From Verrucomicrobiales bacterium (GTDB taxonomy: Bacteria; Verrucomicrobiota; Verrucomicrobiia; Verrucomicrobiales; DEV007): a stretch of DNA of 37,092 nucleotides. Position numbers and translations under genes: made by a program. Location of the stretch: NCBI GenBank assembly GCA_029233965.1, contig JARGOP010000044.1, forward strand, positions 1 through 37,092, written 5' to 3'. Below are positions 15,919 through 25,448 of the stretch, in pieces (within the stretch, counting starts at the first letter, position 1; every line of letters starts with the position of its first letter). Below the pieces are notes generated by a model. It was not told the origin of the DNA. It did no database searches and was given only the letters and a program-made list of their open reading frames with translations.

Positions 15919-17724
15919 TTAAAGCGGCGGTGCCTCAATAAATCCTTCGAGCTGACGGATTCGGGTGGGGTGACGCATCTTGCGGAGCGCCTTGGCTTCG
16001 ATCTGACGAATGCGCTCGCGGGTGACCTGAAACTGCTTCCCAACTTCTTCCAGGGTGCGGCTGTAGCCGTCGATGAGACCGAAGCGCTGCTCCAGAACCT
16101 CGCGCTCACGCGGTGTAAGAGTATCGAGGACATCCTTGATACGATCCTTCAACATTGCCATGGAGGTCATGTCGCTCGGATCTTCGGCCCCCTTGTCTTC
16201 GATAAAGTCTCCGAGACTGGTCTCCTCGCTGTCTCCGACGGGTGCTTGCAGTGAAATCGGCTGCTGAGCCATTTTCAGGACGGCACTGACACGCTCGACC
16301 GGGAGGTGAATCTCTTCGGCAATCTCATCAGGAGTGGGTTCCCGTCCGTATTCCTGCACGAGCTGCTTCTGCACGCGCATCAGCTTGTTGATCGTTTCGA
16401 TCATGTGGACCGGGATACGGATCGTCCTGGCCTGATCGGCAATGGATCGGGTAATTGCCTGACGAATCCACCAGGTCGCGTAGGTGGAAAACTTGTAACC
16501 GCGGCGGTATTCGAATTTCTCGACCGCTTTCATTAAGCCCATGTTGCCTTCCTGAATGAGATCGAGAAAAGAAAGACCGCGGTTCGTGTATTTCTTGGCG
16601 ATGGAAATGACGAGTCGCAGGTTGGCTTCCACCATTTCATCTTTCGCCTGCCGCGCTTCCGCGACAAAGACGGCGAGGGCTTCGGCGGCGGTGTCGAATT
16701 CCTCCTGGCTCATCCAGACTTCCTTTTCGAAAGCGGTCCGGGCCCGCGTCGCTTCACTTTTCGTTTTGCGGTCTTTTGCTTTCTTGGCCTGGACATGCAG
16801 CTTGCCGGAGCGCTCCGCAAACTCCTCAGTGACCGTCACGAGATCTTCAGTCACCTTCTGCTTGAAGAAAAAACGACTGTAGCATTTCGCGAGGGCAGTG
16901 GTTTCCGAGGACCACTTCGTGGCCAGTTTTTTCTCTGCAGCCGGGGTTTTTGCAGCCCGCAGATCGCCGTATAATTTGTCGAGGGTGGCCTTGGCTTCCG
17001 ACACTTGAGCGCAGAGCTTCTCCAGGCTTTTAAGGTAGCGCGACCGGCTTTCGATCTTCTTGTCCACGATCAGGCGGTCGAAACGCTCTTCGCCGGATTC
17101 GAGGCGATCCGCAATATCGAGATAAGCCTCCGGAATGAATCCGAATCGGGAAATGGTTTTCCGAATGTCGCTTTCAGCCTTTTCGATACGCTTTGAGATT
17201 TCGACTTCCTGCTCGCGGGTGAGGAGGGGAACCTGCCCCATCTGCTTGAGATACATCCGGACCGGATCGTCGAGAATGTCGAGTTTGCCCTCCTTCGCAG
17301 GAGCGGGCTTTTTGGCTTCGACCTCGATTTCCGTATCGTCATCTTCCTCGTCGCCGATCACTTTGACATTGTCGACTTCAGCGGAATCAATGATGCGGAA
17401 CTTCATGCCCTGAAGTCGCTCGATCAGTTCCTCCATCAACTCGAGGTCACTCTGCGTATCCGGGAGCGCTTCGTTGATGTCGTCGAAGGTCAGGTAATCC
17501 TGCTCCTTGGCGAGGCGGATCAGATCGCGAACGATGGGCTGAAATTCAGGAGAATCGAGAGGCGACTTTGGCGCGGGCAATGCTTCAGCTGTTTCCGGCT
17601 TGACTGCCGCGGTTTTAGTCCGTTTCGGCGCCGACTTTTTAGCCGATTTTTGCTTTGCCTTGGGCATAGCTGACTTGGTAGGCTTTCCCGTTGAGGGGTT
17701 CTTGGATTTTTTACCGGCAGCCAT
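15919..17724 (-). CDS. rpoD: Primary RNA polymerase sigma factor (sigma-70)
   Basis: The 601-residue protein starts with a Lys/Ala/Pro-rich tail (1-50), then region 1.1-like sequence, region 1.2 ([25 protein letters not shown]), a non-conserved insert (about 200-340), region 2 ([59 protein letters not shown]), region 3 ([13 protein letters not shown]) and region 4.2 with the helix-turn-helix [30 protein letters not shown]. It recognises -10 and -35 promoter elements of housekeeping genes. It follows dnaG by 48 nt, the classic macromolecular-synthesis order dnaG-rpoD. The basic N-terminal extension with repeated [10 protein letters not shown] is unusual for Proteobacteria but common in other phyla. 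Confidence 0.96.
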   Translation of the reverse strand: MAAGKKSKNPSTGKPTKSAMPKAKQKSAKKSAPKRTKTAAVKPETAEALPAPKSPLDSPEFQPIVRDLIRLAKEQDYLTFDDINEALPDTQSDLELMEELIERLQGMKFRIIDSAEVDNVKVIGDEEDDDTEIEVEAKKPAPAKEGKLDILDDPVRMYLKQMGQVPLLTREQEVEISKRIEKAESDIRKTISRFGFIPEAYLDIADRLESGEERFDRLIVDKKIESRSRYLKSLEKLCAQVSEAKATLDKLYGDLRAAKTPAAEKKLATKWSSETTALAKCYSRFFFKQKVTEDLVTVTEEFAERSGKLHVQAKKAKDRKTKSEATRARTAFEKEVWMSQEEFDTAAEALAVFVAEARQAKDEMVEANLRLVISIAKKYTNRGLSFLDLIQEGNMGLMKAVEKFEYRRGYKFSTYATWWIRQAITRSIADQARTIRIPVHMIETINKLMRVQKQLVQEYGREPTPDEIAEEIHLPVERVSAVLKMAQQPISLQAPVGDSEETSLGDFIEDKGAEDPSDMTSMAMLKDRIKDVLDTLTPREREVLEQRFGLIDGYSRTLEEVGKQFQVTRERIRQIEAKALRKMRHPTRIRQLEGFIEAPPL

Positions 17725-17772
17725 ACACGAAGTCAGAGAAAAGAGAGAGAAAACCCCGCCGAATCAGGGCCG

Positions 17773-19635
17773 CTAACTTTCGTGTAGTTGTCCCCTGAGG
17801 TCAAGGAGTTGTTTATTGAGGAGAAGGACCGCCTCCGCCGGAAGATTTGGTGCTCCCATTTTCGATTTGATTCCGGCGATCTGATTCTGAATGCTCAGCT
17901 TTTTGAGCTTTTTCAGACAATCCTGTGCAAGATCGGGTGTCACCGTGGCGCTGTTTTCCATCAGAATTTTCGAAACCCGGCTTTGGTCCTCATCCGAAAG
18001 GGTGCCGATGAACGCGTTGACGCTGCCGGGGCTGGCGGGGTCAAAGTTTCCCCGCCAAATCCGTGAAAGCAGTTCGGTTTCAGTGAGAAAGTCGAAAAAC
18101 TCCGGTACTGGATTCTGAATGATACTTTGACGCGTTTCGGAATCGTTGAGCAGTGCTTTGCAAAGGAGTCGCACCGAGCGGTTCGTGATCCCGGACGACG
18201 AGTCATGGTTCGAGTCGCTCTGAGGCGAGGATGGATTCCGCCCGGGTGCCGGTGAGGGCTGCTCCCGCTGTCGGGAGATGTTCTCACGGCGCACTTGAGC
18301 TTTTTCAATGCGATCCCGCGACACGGCTGCATTTCTCACGAGCTTCCGGATGTCGTCCTCGCCAACGCCGAGCCGCACCGTGACCCGGCTGATCAGTGAA
18401 TCCTGCAGCATCTTGTCCTCGATCAGAGCGATGTCGGCGGCGAGATCCTTCGCAAAGTTGAGCCGGTCTCGAAGCGGGCCCTGTGTCAGCGCGCTTCCAC
18501 GACTGTCGATATGGAAATCAAAGAACTCCGGCGAGGAGTCGAGAATCGAGGCGAGCGCGTCGATGCCCCGGCTCCGGATCAATGAATCCGGGTCTTCGCC
18601 CTCGGGCAGGAGAGCCAGCCGAACGAGGATTCCCGCCGGAGCGAGGACGCGGAAAGCCTTGCTCGCGGCGTTCAATCCCGCTGTGTCAGAGTCAAAGCAG
18701 AGCACCACCTCATCGGTGTGCCGCTTGAGAATGCGAGCGTGATCCTTCGTGAAGGCGGTCCCCAGAGGGGCAACGACATTTTGAACCCCGGCTTCGTAGG
18801 CGGCGATCATGTCGAGCTGGCCTTCACAAACGATGGCCCGCTTTTGTTGAATGATGGCCCGCTTGCTCTTGTCGAGACCGAAGAAAGTTTTGCTCTTGTT
18901 GAAGAGACCGGTCTCAGGAGAGTTCACGTATTTCCCGCCCCGTTGATCTTTCGAGAGAACGCGCCCACTGAAAGCGATCGGCTCGCCCATGCCGTCGTTG
19001 ACGGGAAACATGAGGCGGTGCCGGAAGAAGGAGTAGGCTCCCCGGTTGGGATTGTTCTCGTCGCGCCATTTCGCGAGCCCGCCGTTGACGAGTTGCTCGA
19101 CGCTGAAGCCGGCACCCTGCGCCCATTCGAAGAATGAGCGCTGATCCTCCGGGGCGAAGCCGAACTTCCAGTTTCGCGAGACCTCCATTGTGATGCCGCG
19201 TGATTTCAGGTAATCGCGGGCCGGCTGGGCGGCCCGGCTTTTGAAAAGGAGCCGGTGAAACCAGTCTGCGGCCGAGGCCTGCATTCGTTTCAGCTCACTG
19301 CGCCCGCGAATTTTCGCGAGTTCCTGCGGGTCGAGAACCTCCTCCTGAATCATAACCCCCGCGCGGTCCGCGAGCATTTTGGCCGCTTCGGGAAAAGGGA
19401 GGTTGTCATACATCATGACAAACTTGATCGCATCGCCGCCGGCCTGACAGCCAAAGCAATGGAAGGTTTGCCGCGATGGATTGACGTTGAAGCTCGGAGT
19501 CTTCTCGTTGTGAAACGGACAGACCGCGACAAAGTTCACCCCGGCCCGTTTCAGGGGGAAATACCCCTGGATCAGCTCCACAATATCGGAGCCGTCGAGG
19601 ATTTTCTGAATCGTTTCCTGAGAGATGATCGCCAT
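17773..19635 (-). CDS. dnaG: DNA primase
   Basis: DnaG makes RNA primers at the replication fork. From ATG 19635 the 620-residue protein has an N-terminal CHC2 zinc finger (Cys39, His42, Cys60, Cys63 in CPFHNEKTPSF and FHCFGCQAGGD). The core contains FSGRVL and VNSPETGLFNKSKTFFGLDKSK, the TOPRIM acidic motif (AIVCEGQLDMIAAYEAG, then VLCFDSDTAG), and a C-terminal helical region for helicase contact. An ATG 13 codons further upstream would run through a strong dyad and is not typical of the family, whose N terminus is like AIISQETIQKILDGSDIVELI. It lies upstream of rpoD on the same strand. Confidence 0.95.
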   Translation of the reverse strand: MAIISQETIQKILDGSDIVELIQGYFPLKRAGVNFVAVCPFHNEKTPSFNVNPSRQTFHCFGCQAGGDAIKFVMMYDNLPFPEAAKMLADRAGVMIQEEVLDPQELAKIRGRSELKRMQASAADWFHRLLFKSRAAQPARDYLKSRGITMEVSRNWKFGFAPEDQRSFFEWAQGAGFSVEQLVNGGLAKWRDENNPNRGAYSFFRHRLMFPVNDGMGEPIAFSGRVLSKDQRGGKYVNSPETGLFNKSKTFFGLDKSKRAIIQQKRAIVCEGQLDMIAAYEAGVQNVVAPLGTAFTKDHARILKRHTDEVVLCFDSDTAGLNAASKAFRVLAPAGILVRLALLPEGEDPDSLIRSRGIDALASILDSSPEFFDFHIDSRGSALTQGPLRDRLNFAKDLAADIALIEDKMLQDSLISRVTVRLGVGEDDIRKLVRNAAVSRDRIEKAQVRRENISRQREQPSPAPGRNPSSPQSDSNHDSSSGITNRSVRLLCKALLNDSETRQSIIQNPVPEFFDFLTETELLSRIWRGNFDPASPGSVNAFIGTLSDEDQSRVSKILMENSATVTPDLAQDCLKKLKKLSIQNQIAGIKSKMGAPNLPAEAVLLLNKQLLDLRGQLHES

Positions 19636-19652
19636 GCACCGCGGGACGGGAG

Positions 19653-19687
19653 TGAACAGGGTTACGTGTGACACTTAACCCTGTTGA
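19653..19687. promoter_or_regulatory. 35-bp dyad TGAACAGGGT-N15-ACCCTGTTGA upstream of dnaG
   Basis: The left arm TGAACAGGGT (19653-19662) and the right arm ACCCTGTTGA (19678-19687) flank 15 nt. In this copy the uninterrupted inverted repeat is 10 bp, AACAGGGTTA (19655-19664) with TAACCCTGTT (19676-19685), with a short GTGACAC core between. It begins 18 nt before the dnaG ATG. The same two 10-mers at the same spacing recur at 25387-25421. An operator or RNA hairpin is likely, and the factor is unknown. Confidence 0.6.
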
Positions 19688-19720
19688 ATCCACGTCGCAA
19701 CGGATGAGAGCAGACCGGAA

Positions 19721-21157
19721 TCAATACTCCCGGTCTTTCTTGATGCCCGGCTCGGGGACGGGGTATCGGCCGTTTTCATCCGGCATGAGTGGAGACTCGC
19801 CGTTGAGGACGAGTTCCGTCACATTCGGAGCCATAACGTGATCACTGTTCAGCATCTGATCGTAGGTGATGACCTGTCCGGTGTGAGCCGCCATGCGTCC
19901 CATTGAAGTGGTGACGGAAGCGGCAACGCCGCGTTCGAGTTCGTTGTGAACCTTGTTCTCACGGATCGCATCGATGATGACTTCCCACTCGATGTCGTAG
20001 GGGTTGCCCTCAAGGCTCATGCCGCGGTCGCCCATGGGGAAGGCCCAGAGCAGATTCTCCGGCGTGGCGCGGTAGTTCATGTTGATGTTCTGATCCTTGT
20101 AGAGGCGGGAGCGGGCCGGAACGTGGCCGGCTGAGGAAATCACGGCGGATCCTTTGGTGCCGTGTGCGTAGGCCGCGAATTCCTGATTGCAGCCTTTCAT
20201 GTTTCGACCATCGAAGAAGGCTTTTGCGCCGTCGGCAAAGGTGTATTCGACACCATAGCTGTCGAAGTTCTGGTCCACCGCTTCCACCATTTCACCGTTT
20301 TGTTCCAGCATCTTGTAGTGTCGTCCGCCGACGGCCTTCGCCTCGACCGGAAAAGCGTTCTTGATCATGCACATCTCGTCAATGCCATGAATATTGAAGT
20401 CACTGAAGGCACCGCCGCTGAGCCAGAGGAAACTGTGGAAATTCCGGATCTGATACATCAGCTCGCTCATCTCACCGTTGTTCTTCGCCGTGAAGCAGCT
20501 TCCGATGGGGCCCTGCATCCGGTAGGATCGCATGAAAGTGATGTCTCCGATGGCTCCATCGTCGATCCGCTTTTTCAGCTCATTGCGGGATTTGCAATGA
20601 CGACACATGAGGCCGACACCAACCTTGAGGCCCTTCTCGACCGCCTTTTTATTGATCTCGAGAAGCTTGCGGGATGAGAAACCATCAGCTGAGAGCGGTT
20701 TCTCCATGAATACGTTCAGACCCTTTTCGACAGCATATTCAAACATGGGCCAGCGAAAGGCAAGGGGAGTCGTGAGAATAGCGATATCTCCCGGATTCAT
20801 CGAATCCATCGCCTGCCTGTAGCCGTCGAAGCCGATAAACTGGCGCTCTTTCGGAACATCGACGTGCTCGCCGACGACAGGGTCTTTTTCCAGTGTCTTG
20901 AGAGAACGATCAAGCTTGTCTTCGAAGACGTCCGCCATCGCGTGGAGCTTCAGGGGGCCAAGCGTTCCGGACACGGACATCGCGTTTTTCACCGCACCGG
21001 TTCCACGACCGCCGCAGCCAATGAGGGAAATTTTCAGTTCTTCGTTCACCTGAGCGTGAACATGAGGAATAGCGATTCCGGCGAGAGCAGACGCACCGGC
21101 GACCGTTTTGATCGCGGAACGACGCGTGGGAAGGGGATTTTTTGCCATGTCAGTCAT
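19721..21157 (-). CDS. Tat-exported Gfo/Idh/MocA-family oxidoreductase
   Basis: The 478-residue protein has a twin-arginine signal (PTRRSAIKTVAGASALAGIAI, about 10-30, cleavage near HVHAQ). It then has a Rossmann NAD(P) motif ISLIGCGGRGTGA (43-55), the family EKP motif (NVFMEKPLS) and a C-terminal alpha/beta domain. Such proteins oxidise or reduce sugars and related polyols. Large families with Tat signals are typical of Planctomycetes and Verrucomicrobia, where many act in polysaccharide use. The exact substrate is unknown. The gene is monocistronic by position, with 85 nt to dnaG. ATG 21148 is an alternative start that keeps the signal peptide. Confidence 0.92.
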   Translation of the reverse strand: MTDMAKNPLPTRRSAIKTVAGASALAGIAIPHVHAQVNEELKISLIGCGGRGTGAVKNAMSVSGTLGPLKLHAMADVFEDKLDRSLKTLEKDPVVGEHVDVPKERQFIGFDGYRQAMDSMNPGDIAILTTPLAFRWPMFEYAVEKGLNVFMEKPLSADGFSSRKLLEINKKAVEKGLKVGVGLMCRHCKSRNELKKRIDDGAIGDITFMRSYRMQGPIGSCFTAKNNGEMSELMYQIRNFHSFLWLSGGAFSDFNIHGIDEMCMIKNAFPVEAKAVGGRHYKMLEQNGEMVEAVDQNFDSYGVEYTFADGAKAFFDGRNMKGCNQEFAAYAHGTKGSAVISSAGHVPARSRLYKDQNINMNYRATPENLLWAFPMGDRGMSLEGNPYDIEWEVIIDAIRENKVHNELERGVAASVTTSMGRMAAHTGQVITYDQMLNSDHVMAPNVTELVLNGESPLMPDENGRYPVPEPGIKKDREY

Positions 21158-21306
21158 AGGGTAAGTGTCTAAGTATGGGCGGAAATCGTCAATGACTTCA
21201 ATGCGGTAGTCACCTCATTGCATTTTCATCGCGGAGGCGGAGGAAAAAGAGCGTTGCTCCGATCCGCTTCTGATGCGAAATCGGAGAGTGGTCTTGCTTC
21301 GAGACG

Positions 21307-22222
21307 ATGTCCTTTTTACTCAAACCCCTTACTGAGAATGCGGAACTTGCCGGATCGTTTCAGATCCCGGAAGGCGCCGGATCGTATTCAGTAGGCCGCT
21401 TGCTCGACAGCGATCTGACAATCCGGCAGGACTCCATCTCCGGTCTCCACGCCGCGATAAAGACAGGCTGATCGCGACTCTGGAATGTGAAGTGTCGCGA
21501 CGCGATTCGTCTCTGCAACAGTTGGAAGAGAAACTGCGGCTTTCCGGGGAAGAGATGTTGCAGGGGCAATTCGGATATGCGCAACTCGAGGCAGAGATAC
21601 AGCAACTGAGGGAAGACCTGGAAAGCACGAAAGCGGCCTCGGAGTCGTATGAGCAACGTTTCGAGGGATTTCTCGGGGCGGTCCGTTCTCGCGGATAGAA
21701 ATGGCGGGAGAATTGGTGCTACTGGACTTTTTTCGAAGAAATCCCCGTTTTTGAGGGGCCTGATCTTTCAGCGGTGGAGCGTTTCGATACGATGCGTGAA
21801 GGGATCCGGCGCGAACTCGATCTCATTGACCCCTCTGGAAAGAGTTCGGTAGTGGGGTTACGTCGGAGCTGAAAAATCGCTGCGAAGCTTTGCGTGCTGA
21901 TCAGAGACGGCTCGAAGAAGAGAAAGAGAAAAAGAACGGGGAACTTGCAGCGACAGAAGTGGAACTGGCCCGGATCCGGGAAGAGGTCGAACGCGAAGTG
22001 CTTCGTGCGCAGGGAACTGAGTCAGCGCAATGTGGAAATCGAAATCCAAGAACGCCATGAATCGATGGTGATTGCGAGGGACCGGAGGCAGGAGTTGTTT
22101 CTCGATCGGATCGAGCAGGTGCAGTTTTTCGAGCGTCTCATTGATGGGTGCCGAAGTTCGAAAAAGAGGAAGGAAGTGAAAGTGTCTGGACGCAGGGGAT
22201 GTGGAACGCGGGGATACGTTGA
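21307..22222 (+). pseudogene. Frameshifted remnant of an FHA-domain plus coiled-coil protein
   Basis: ATG 21307 opens a 54-codon piece whose end is an FHA fragment (SYSVGRLLDSDLTIRQDSISGLHAAI). It stops at TGA 21469. Coding sense continues in a different frame (KDRLIATLECEVSRRDSSLQQLEEKL, with a coiled coil to TAG 21696-21698). It then moves to a third frame (EEIPVFEGPDLSAVERFDTMREGIRRELDLIDPSG) and shifts again to KNRCEALRADQRRLEEEKEKK, then to LSQRNVEIEIQERHESMVIARDRRQELFLDRIEQVQFFERLIDG. Finally it reaches VPKFEKEEGSESVWTQGMWNAGIR and TGA 22220-22222. At least four frame changes and a missing second half of the FHA fold show decay. The original would have been a phosphothreonine-binding protein with a long coiled coil. 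No intact gene occupies 21158-22356. Confidence 0.8.
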
Positions 22223-22356
22223 GCAACCCTTTCAGCCCGGGTAAAGTCCTGAAGATGATCCGGAGCGGGTATCGGGCCGGGAGCGGGGTCTCCGCGGTGA
22301 TATTGCGTAATCTTGGAGTCTTGATTCAAGAGGCGGAAGGCGCAAGCTTGTCCCGC

Positions 22357-23214
22357 ATGTCATGGATCCACGGAAACCGACTCCGCATCGCGATGCTGCT
22401 CGCGGTGCTGGGCGGGTTTGTGTCTTCGACGGTTGCTTCAGATGATCCCGAGGAGGATTGGATCGGTGCCTTCGGCTGGCTTCAGACCGGGCAGCGACTT
22501 GAGCCGGAAGGATACTGGCCCCTCGTTCTCGGTAGCTACATGGAAGCACATCGGAAGATGAAGCAGATGCGTGAGGAACATCCCGGTTATGAGCGGGAAA
22601 TGGTGGAGTATCGCATCGGGAAACTGGAGGAGGAAATTGCAGCGGCGGAAGAGAAACTGGCGGGCGGTGATCGTGACATCATGGTGAAGTTTGTCGATTT
22701 CGCCGAGTCCTTTGAGACCGGGCTGGAGCAGAGATTCGACAACCAATTTGTCGAAGCAATGAACACGCTCGAAGTCGCGCGGGTTCTCCTCGATGAGATC
22801 ATCTTCGAGAATCCCGAAGTGTATCGTGATGCGGTAGCCTCTCAGTATGAGCTGCTCGAGAGCAGTCTCGCCTGGCTTGACAGCCAGATCAATTTTCGTG
22901 AACGGGAGCGCGAGCAGAGAAACACCTTTGTCGGGGACGGCGTTGAGTGGGGGACCACTCAGTTTGTGCAGGCGGCCGATCTCCCCGCCGAAGGGGATTC
23001 AATTCTCGTCTCGGGTGAGTTGTTTCCCGGTTTCATCGTTGTCGAGGGTTTGGATGAACCTTCGGATTTGCCGGAAAACGATGCGGGGATGGTGGAACCG
23101 GAGCAGGAAGAAGACCGCGAAAAAAAGGCGACGAGCGCGCCGATCCCGGGCTTTCGGATGAGCAGCAAGCAGAGCGGGATCCCCGAACTGCCGGAGGGAA
23201 TCGCGGAGGATTAA
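22357..23214 (+). CDS. Secreted coiled-coil protein of unknown function
   Basis: From ATG 22357 the product has 285 residues: a signal peptide (basic HGNRLRIA, then AMLLAVLGGFVSSTVAS, cleavage before DDPE) and a mature acidic alpha-helical protein. It has WIGAFGWLQTGQRLEPEGYWPLVLGSYMEAHRKMKQMREEHPGYERE, a helical stretch with a coiled coil to about residue 200, and a low-complexity Glu-rich tail. I do not recognise a named family. It follows the FHA/coiled-coil pseudogene on the same strand and may once have been its partner. The open frame extends upstream to 22201 but without a signal-compatible start. Its stop overlaps the convergent sulfatase stop by a few bases. Confidence 0.7.
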   Translation: MSWIHGNRLRIAMLLAVLGGFVSSTVASDDPEEDWIGAFGWLQTGQRLEPEGYWPLVLGSYMEAHRKMKQMREEHPGYEREMVEYRIGKLEEEIAAAEEKLAGGDRDIMVKFVDFAESFETGLEQRFDNQFVEAMNTLEVARVLLDEIIFENPEVYRDAVASQYELLESSLAWLDSQINFREREREQRNTFVGDGVEWGTTQFVQAADLPAEGDSILVSGELFPGFIVVEGLDEPSDLPENDAGMVEPEQEEDREKKATSAPIPGFRMSSKQSGIPELPEGIAED

Positions 23215-24647
23215 AAATCGCGGAAGGGGCCACGCGGCTCTGCAGCCTCCATCGTTGACTCCCATTCCGCGAAGGCAGCCTGGAGTTCTTTCAGTTTTCC
23301 GGGATCTGTTTCAGAGAGATCCCGGCTCTCACCGGGGTCGTCTTTCAGATGATAAAGGCCGCGCTGCTTTTCGCCCATTACCGTCCATTTCCAGTCGCCG
23401 ACCCGTGCGGCATACTGATCGCGGCGTTTCCAGAACATGGTGCTTCGCGGTGAGGGCTCTTCGCCTCTCAGCGCTGGCCACCAGTTGTATCCATCCAGGA
23501 CGAGATCCGCCGGTAACTCATGGTGACTGGCTGCGGCAAAAGAGGGAACCAGCTCGAGGCTCGAGAGAAAGGCATCATTCACTACTCCGGCGGGAACATC
23601 GCCACCGGTCCATCGCACAAGGCAGGGAACGCGAATCCCGCCTTCCCACATTTGCGATTTCCTTCCCCGGAGCGGGGCGTTGTCGGCGCCACCGGAACCG
23701 CCGTTGTCACTGAAGAAAACGACGATGGTGTTGTCGGCGATTCCCTTTTCATCGAGCAAGTCTAACAGTTTCCCGATCGACGCGTCCATGCAGGTGACGG
23801 AGGCGCGGTAGTCGCGCTCTCTTGCCTCGGGGGTCGTCACCTCGGCGGGACCTCCATAGCGGTACCGTTCGACCTTTCTGTATTCTGTTTCGACCGGGGG
23901 ATACATCGCTTTGTACTTCCCGGGGGCCTGCACCGAAGTGCGGATCCTCGGTTCAAGCGCGGAAGAATTGTGCGGGGCGTTGAAAGGGACGTAGAGGAAG
24001 AACGGCCGGGTCCCCGCCGTTTCCTCGAGAAAACGTATCGCCTCCCGCTCGAAGAGGTAGGTCGCATAGGTGCCCTTGTCCGCCTCGGTTTTCTCGAGGT
24101 TGCGATACATGCTGGGAACGCCGTAGCGCTCGTGCGTGTAGAAATCGATGCCGGTATTCACGAAGCCATAGAAGTCATCAAATCCGCGCGAGGTCGGAAG
24201 AAAGCGTTTCAGGGTGCCGAGGTCCCACTTCCCGTAGATCGCAGAGGTATAGCTGTCCGGAAGGAGCGTGGGAATGATCTTTTCCTCGAGATCCATGCCG
24301 CCGATTCGCTCGAAGGAAACCTCGTACTCCGCGGGAGGATACTTGTAGCCGTAGTCGGGGGCTTCGTTCCGGATCATGTCGTAGATCCCGTTCCGCTGAG
24401 GATAGCGACCGGTGAGAAGCGCCGCGCGGCTCGGGGTGCAGGCAGGCCAGGAAACGTAGAAGTTGGTCAGTCGCGTTCCCTCTTCCGCAAGGCGGTCGAG
24501 ATTGGGAGTGATGATTCCGTTTCCGAGAAGGCCGAGGTCATTGTATCCCTGATCGTCCGAAACGATGAGAAGAATGTTAGGCTGTTCCGCAGTGTAGGAA
24601 AACGGAGCGGAAAGGGCGACGGCAAGAAGGCAGAAAATCGATCTCAT
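23211..24647 (-). CDS. Secreted sulfatase (Cys-type, formylglycine-dependent)
   Basis: The 478-residue protein has a Sec signal peptide (MRSIFCLLAVALSAPFSYTA) and then NILLIVSDDQGYNDLGLLG, with metal-binding Asp31 and Asp32. The active-site motif is CTPSR at 70-74 (WPACTPSRAALLTGRYPQRNG), where Cys70 should be converted to formylglycine by a separate FGE. Later motifs GKWDLG and FFSDNGG complete the site. Sulfatases of this kind hydrolyse sulfate esters of polysaccharides in the periplasm and are abundant in marine Verrucomicrobia. It overlaps the upstream glycosidase gene by 4 nt (ATGA), so the two are coupled. The SenA FGE-like domain is not an FGE for it. Confidence 0.93.
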   Translation of the reverse strand: MRSIFCLLAVALSAPFSYTAEQPNILLIVSDDQGYNDLGLLGNGIITPNLDRLAEEGTRLTNFYVSWPACTPSRAALLTGRYPQRNGIYDMIRNEAPDYGYKYPPAEYEVSFERIGGMDLEEKIIPTLLPDSYTSAIYGKWDLGTLKRFLPTSRGFDDFYGFVNTGIDFYTHERYGVPSMYRNLEKTEADKGTYATYLFEREAIRFLEETAGTRPFFLYVPFNAPHNSSALEPRIRTSVQAPGKYKAMYPPVETEYRKVERYRYGGPAEVTTPEARERDYRASVTCMDASIGKLLDLLDEKGIADNTIVVFFSDNGGSGGADNAPLRGRKSQMWEGGIRVPCLVRWTGGDVPAGVVNDAFLSSLELVPSFAAASHHELPADLVLDGYNWWPALRGEEPSPRSTMFWKRRDQYAARVGDWKWTVMGEKQRGLYHLKDDPGESRDLSETDPGKLKELQAAFAEWESTMEAAEPRGPFRDF

Positions 24648-25411
24648 GGGACGGGTTCGGTGATGGCCAGAATACCGGCAAACTGATTCGTTTCCTCGAT
24701 TGGACCAGTTTCCCCGCGGATGTAAACATCAGAAATGACACCATCAAGGTAGAGTGCGTTCCGGCAATTCAGGGTGTCCCGGAAGAGTTCCGCGAAGTGG
24801 TAGAAGTTGGTGTGCCCTTTGTCTTTCTCGTAGACCGAACAAACGAAGATGATGGAGCCATTCTGATCGACGCCGACTCCGTTTCGTCGCTTCCTGCTCT
24901 CCGAGTCAGGGGAAAATGCCGGATGAATTCTCCCTGACTGCACGAGAAGCGGACCGGACTGGGTCGCGAGTTGAACTTTCTCATTCGCCGCCGCAAACTT
25001 CGAAGACTCGAGGATGCCGGCCGTTCCGTTTGGGCGAATGAAAAAGACGCCATTCGGTTTCAGGAAAAAGTTCGGGGTGAGTTGTCCCTCCCGTTCCTTC
25101 ACGAAGTCGTCGAGGTTCAGCTTCGTGATTGTCTTCCCTTCCGAAACGTGAAGCCCTGTGGGCAGGAAGTTCCCTTCAAAGATTCCGGCGTTCATGGCGA
25201 ACGTGAGCCTTTTGCGATCCCGTTCGAGCCGCTTTTCAAGCTTCGGGAAGGTGTTTGGTTCGCCCGGCTTTTCTGCGAGGAAAAGCTGAACGACTTCCTT
25301 GTCCGGATCGACCCGGTAGACGTGAAAATGAGTTCCCCGATGCTGAACCGGATCAGCATGAAGGGGAGTGATCGCAAGGAGGAGACTGAACAGGGTGAGA
25401 TGACGGACCAT
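24644..25411 (-). CDS. Secreted DUF2233/NAGPA-like phosphodiester glycosidase
   Basis: From ATG 25411 the protein has 255 residues with a signal peptide (MVRHLTLFSLLLAITPLHA). The domain is the phosphodiester glycosidase (DUF2233, NAGPA) fold: LTFAMNAGIFEGNFLPTGLHVSEGK, FFLKPNGVFFI, TQSGPLLVQSGRIHPAF, RNGVGVDQNGSIIFV and a final NALYLDGVISDVYI. Homologues cleave phosphodiester-linked sugars, as in the human enzyme that uncovers mannose-6-phosphate. The bacterial substrate is unknown. The gene is coupled to the sulfatase, which suggests joint action on a modified glycan. An upstream extension to 25477 is open but lacks a signal and crosses the dyad. Confidence 0.88.
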   Translation of the reverse strand: MVRHLTLFSLLLAITPLHADPVQHRGTHFHVYRVDPDKEVVQLFLAEKPGEPNTFPKLEKRLERDRKRLTFAMNAGIFEGNFLPTGLHVSEGKTITKLNLDDFVKEREGQLTPNFFLKPNGVFFIRPNGTAGILESSKFAAANEKVQLATQSGPLLVQSGRIHPAFSPDSESRKRRNGVGVDQNGSIIFVCSVYEKDKGHTNFYHFAELFRDTLNCRNALYLDGVISDVYIRGETGPIEETNQFAGILAITEPVP

Positions 25412-25421
25412 ACCCTGTTGA
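25387..25421. promoter_or_regulatory. Second copy of the 35-bp dyad, spanning the glycosidase start codon
   Basis: TGAACAGGGT (25387-25396) and ACCCTGTTGA (25412-25421) flank 15 nt that include the start codon (25409-25411). Both arms and the spacing equal the copy upstream of dnaG, while the 15-nt cores differ. A protein or RNA structure here could block translation or transcription of the glycosidase-sulfatase pair. Confidence 0.55.
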
Positions 25422-25448
25422 CTACAGCAGATCGGGACGAATCTTTCA

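Noticed and set aside
19653-19687. LexA box upstream of dnaG
   Set aside because: The arms contain GAACA and TGTT but are 15 nt apart, not 4 to 7, and dnaG is not a usual SOS gene.
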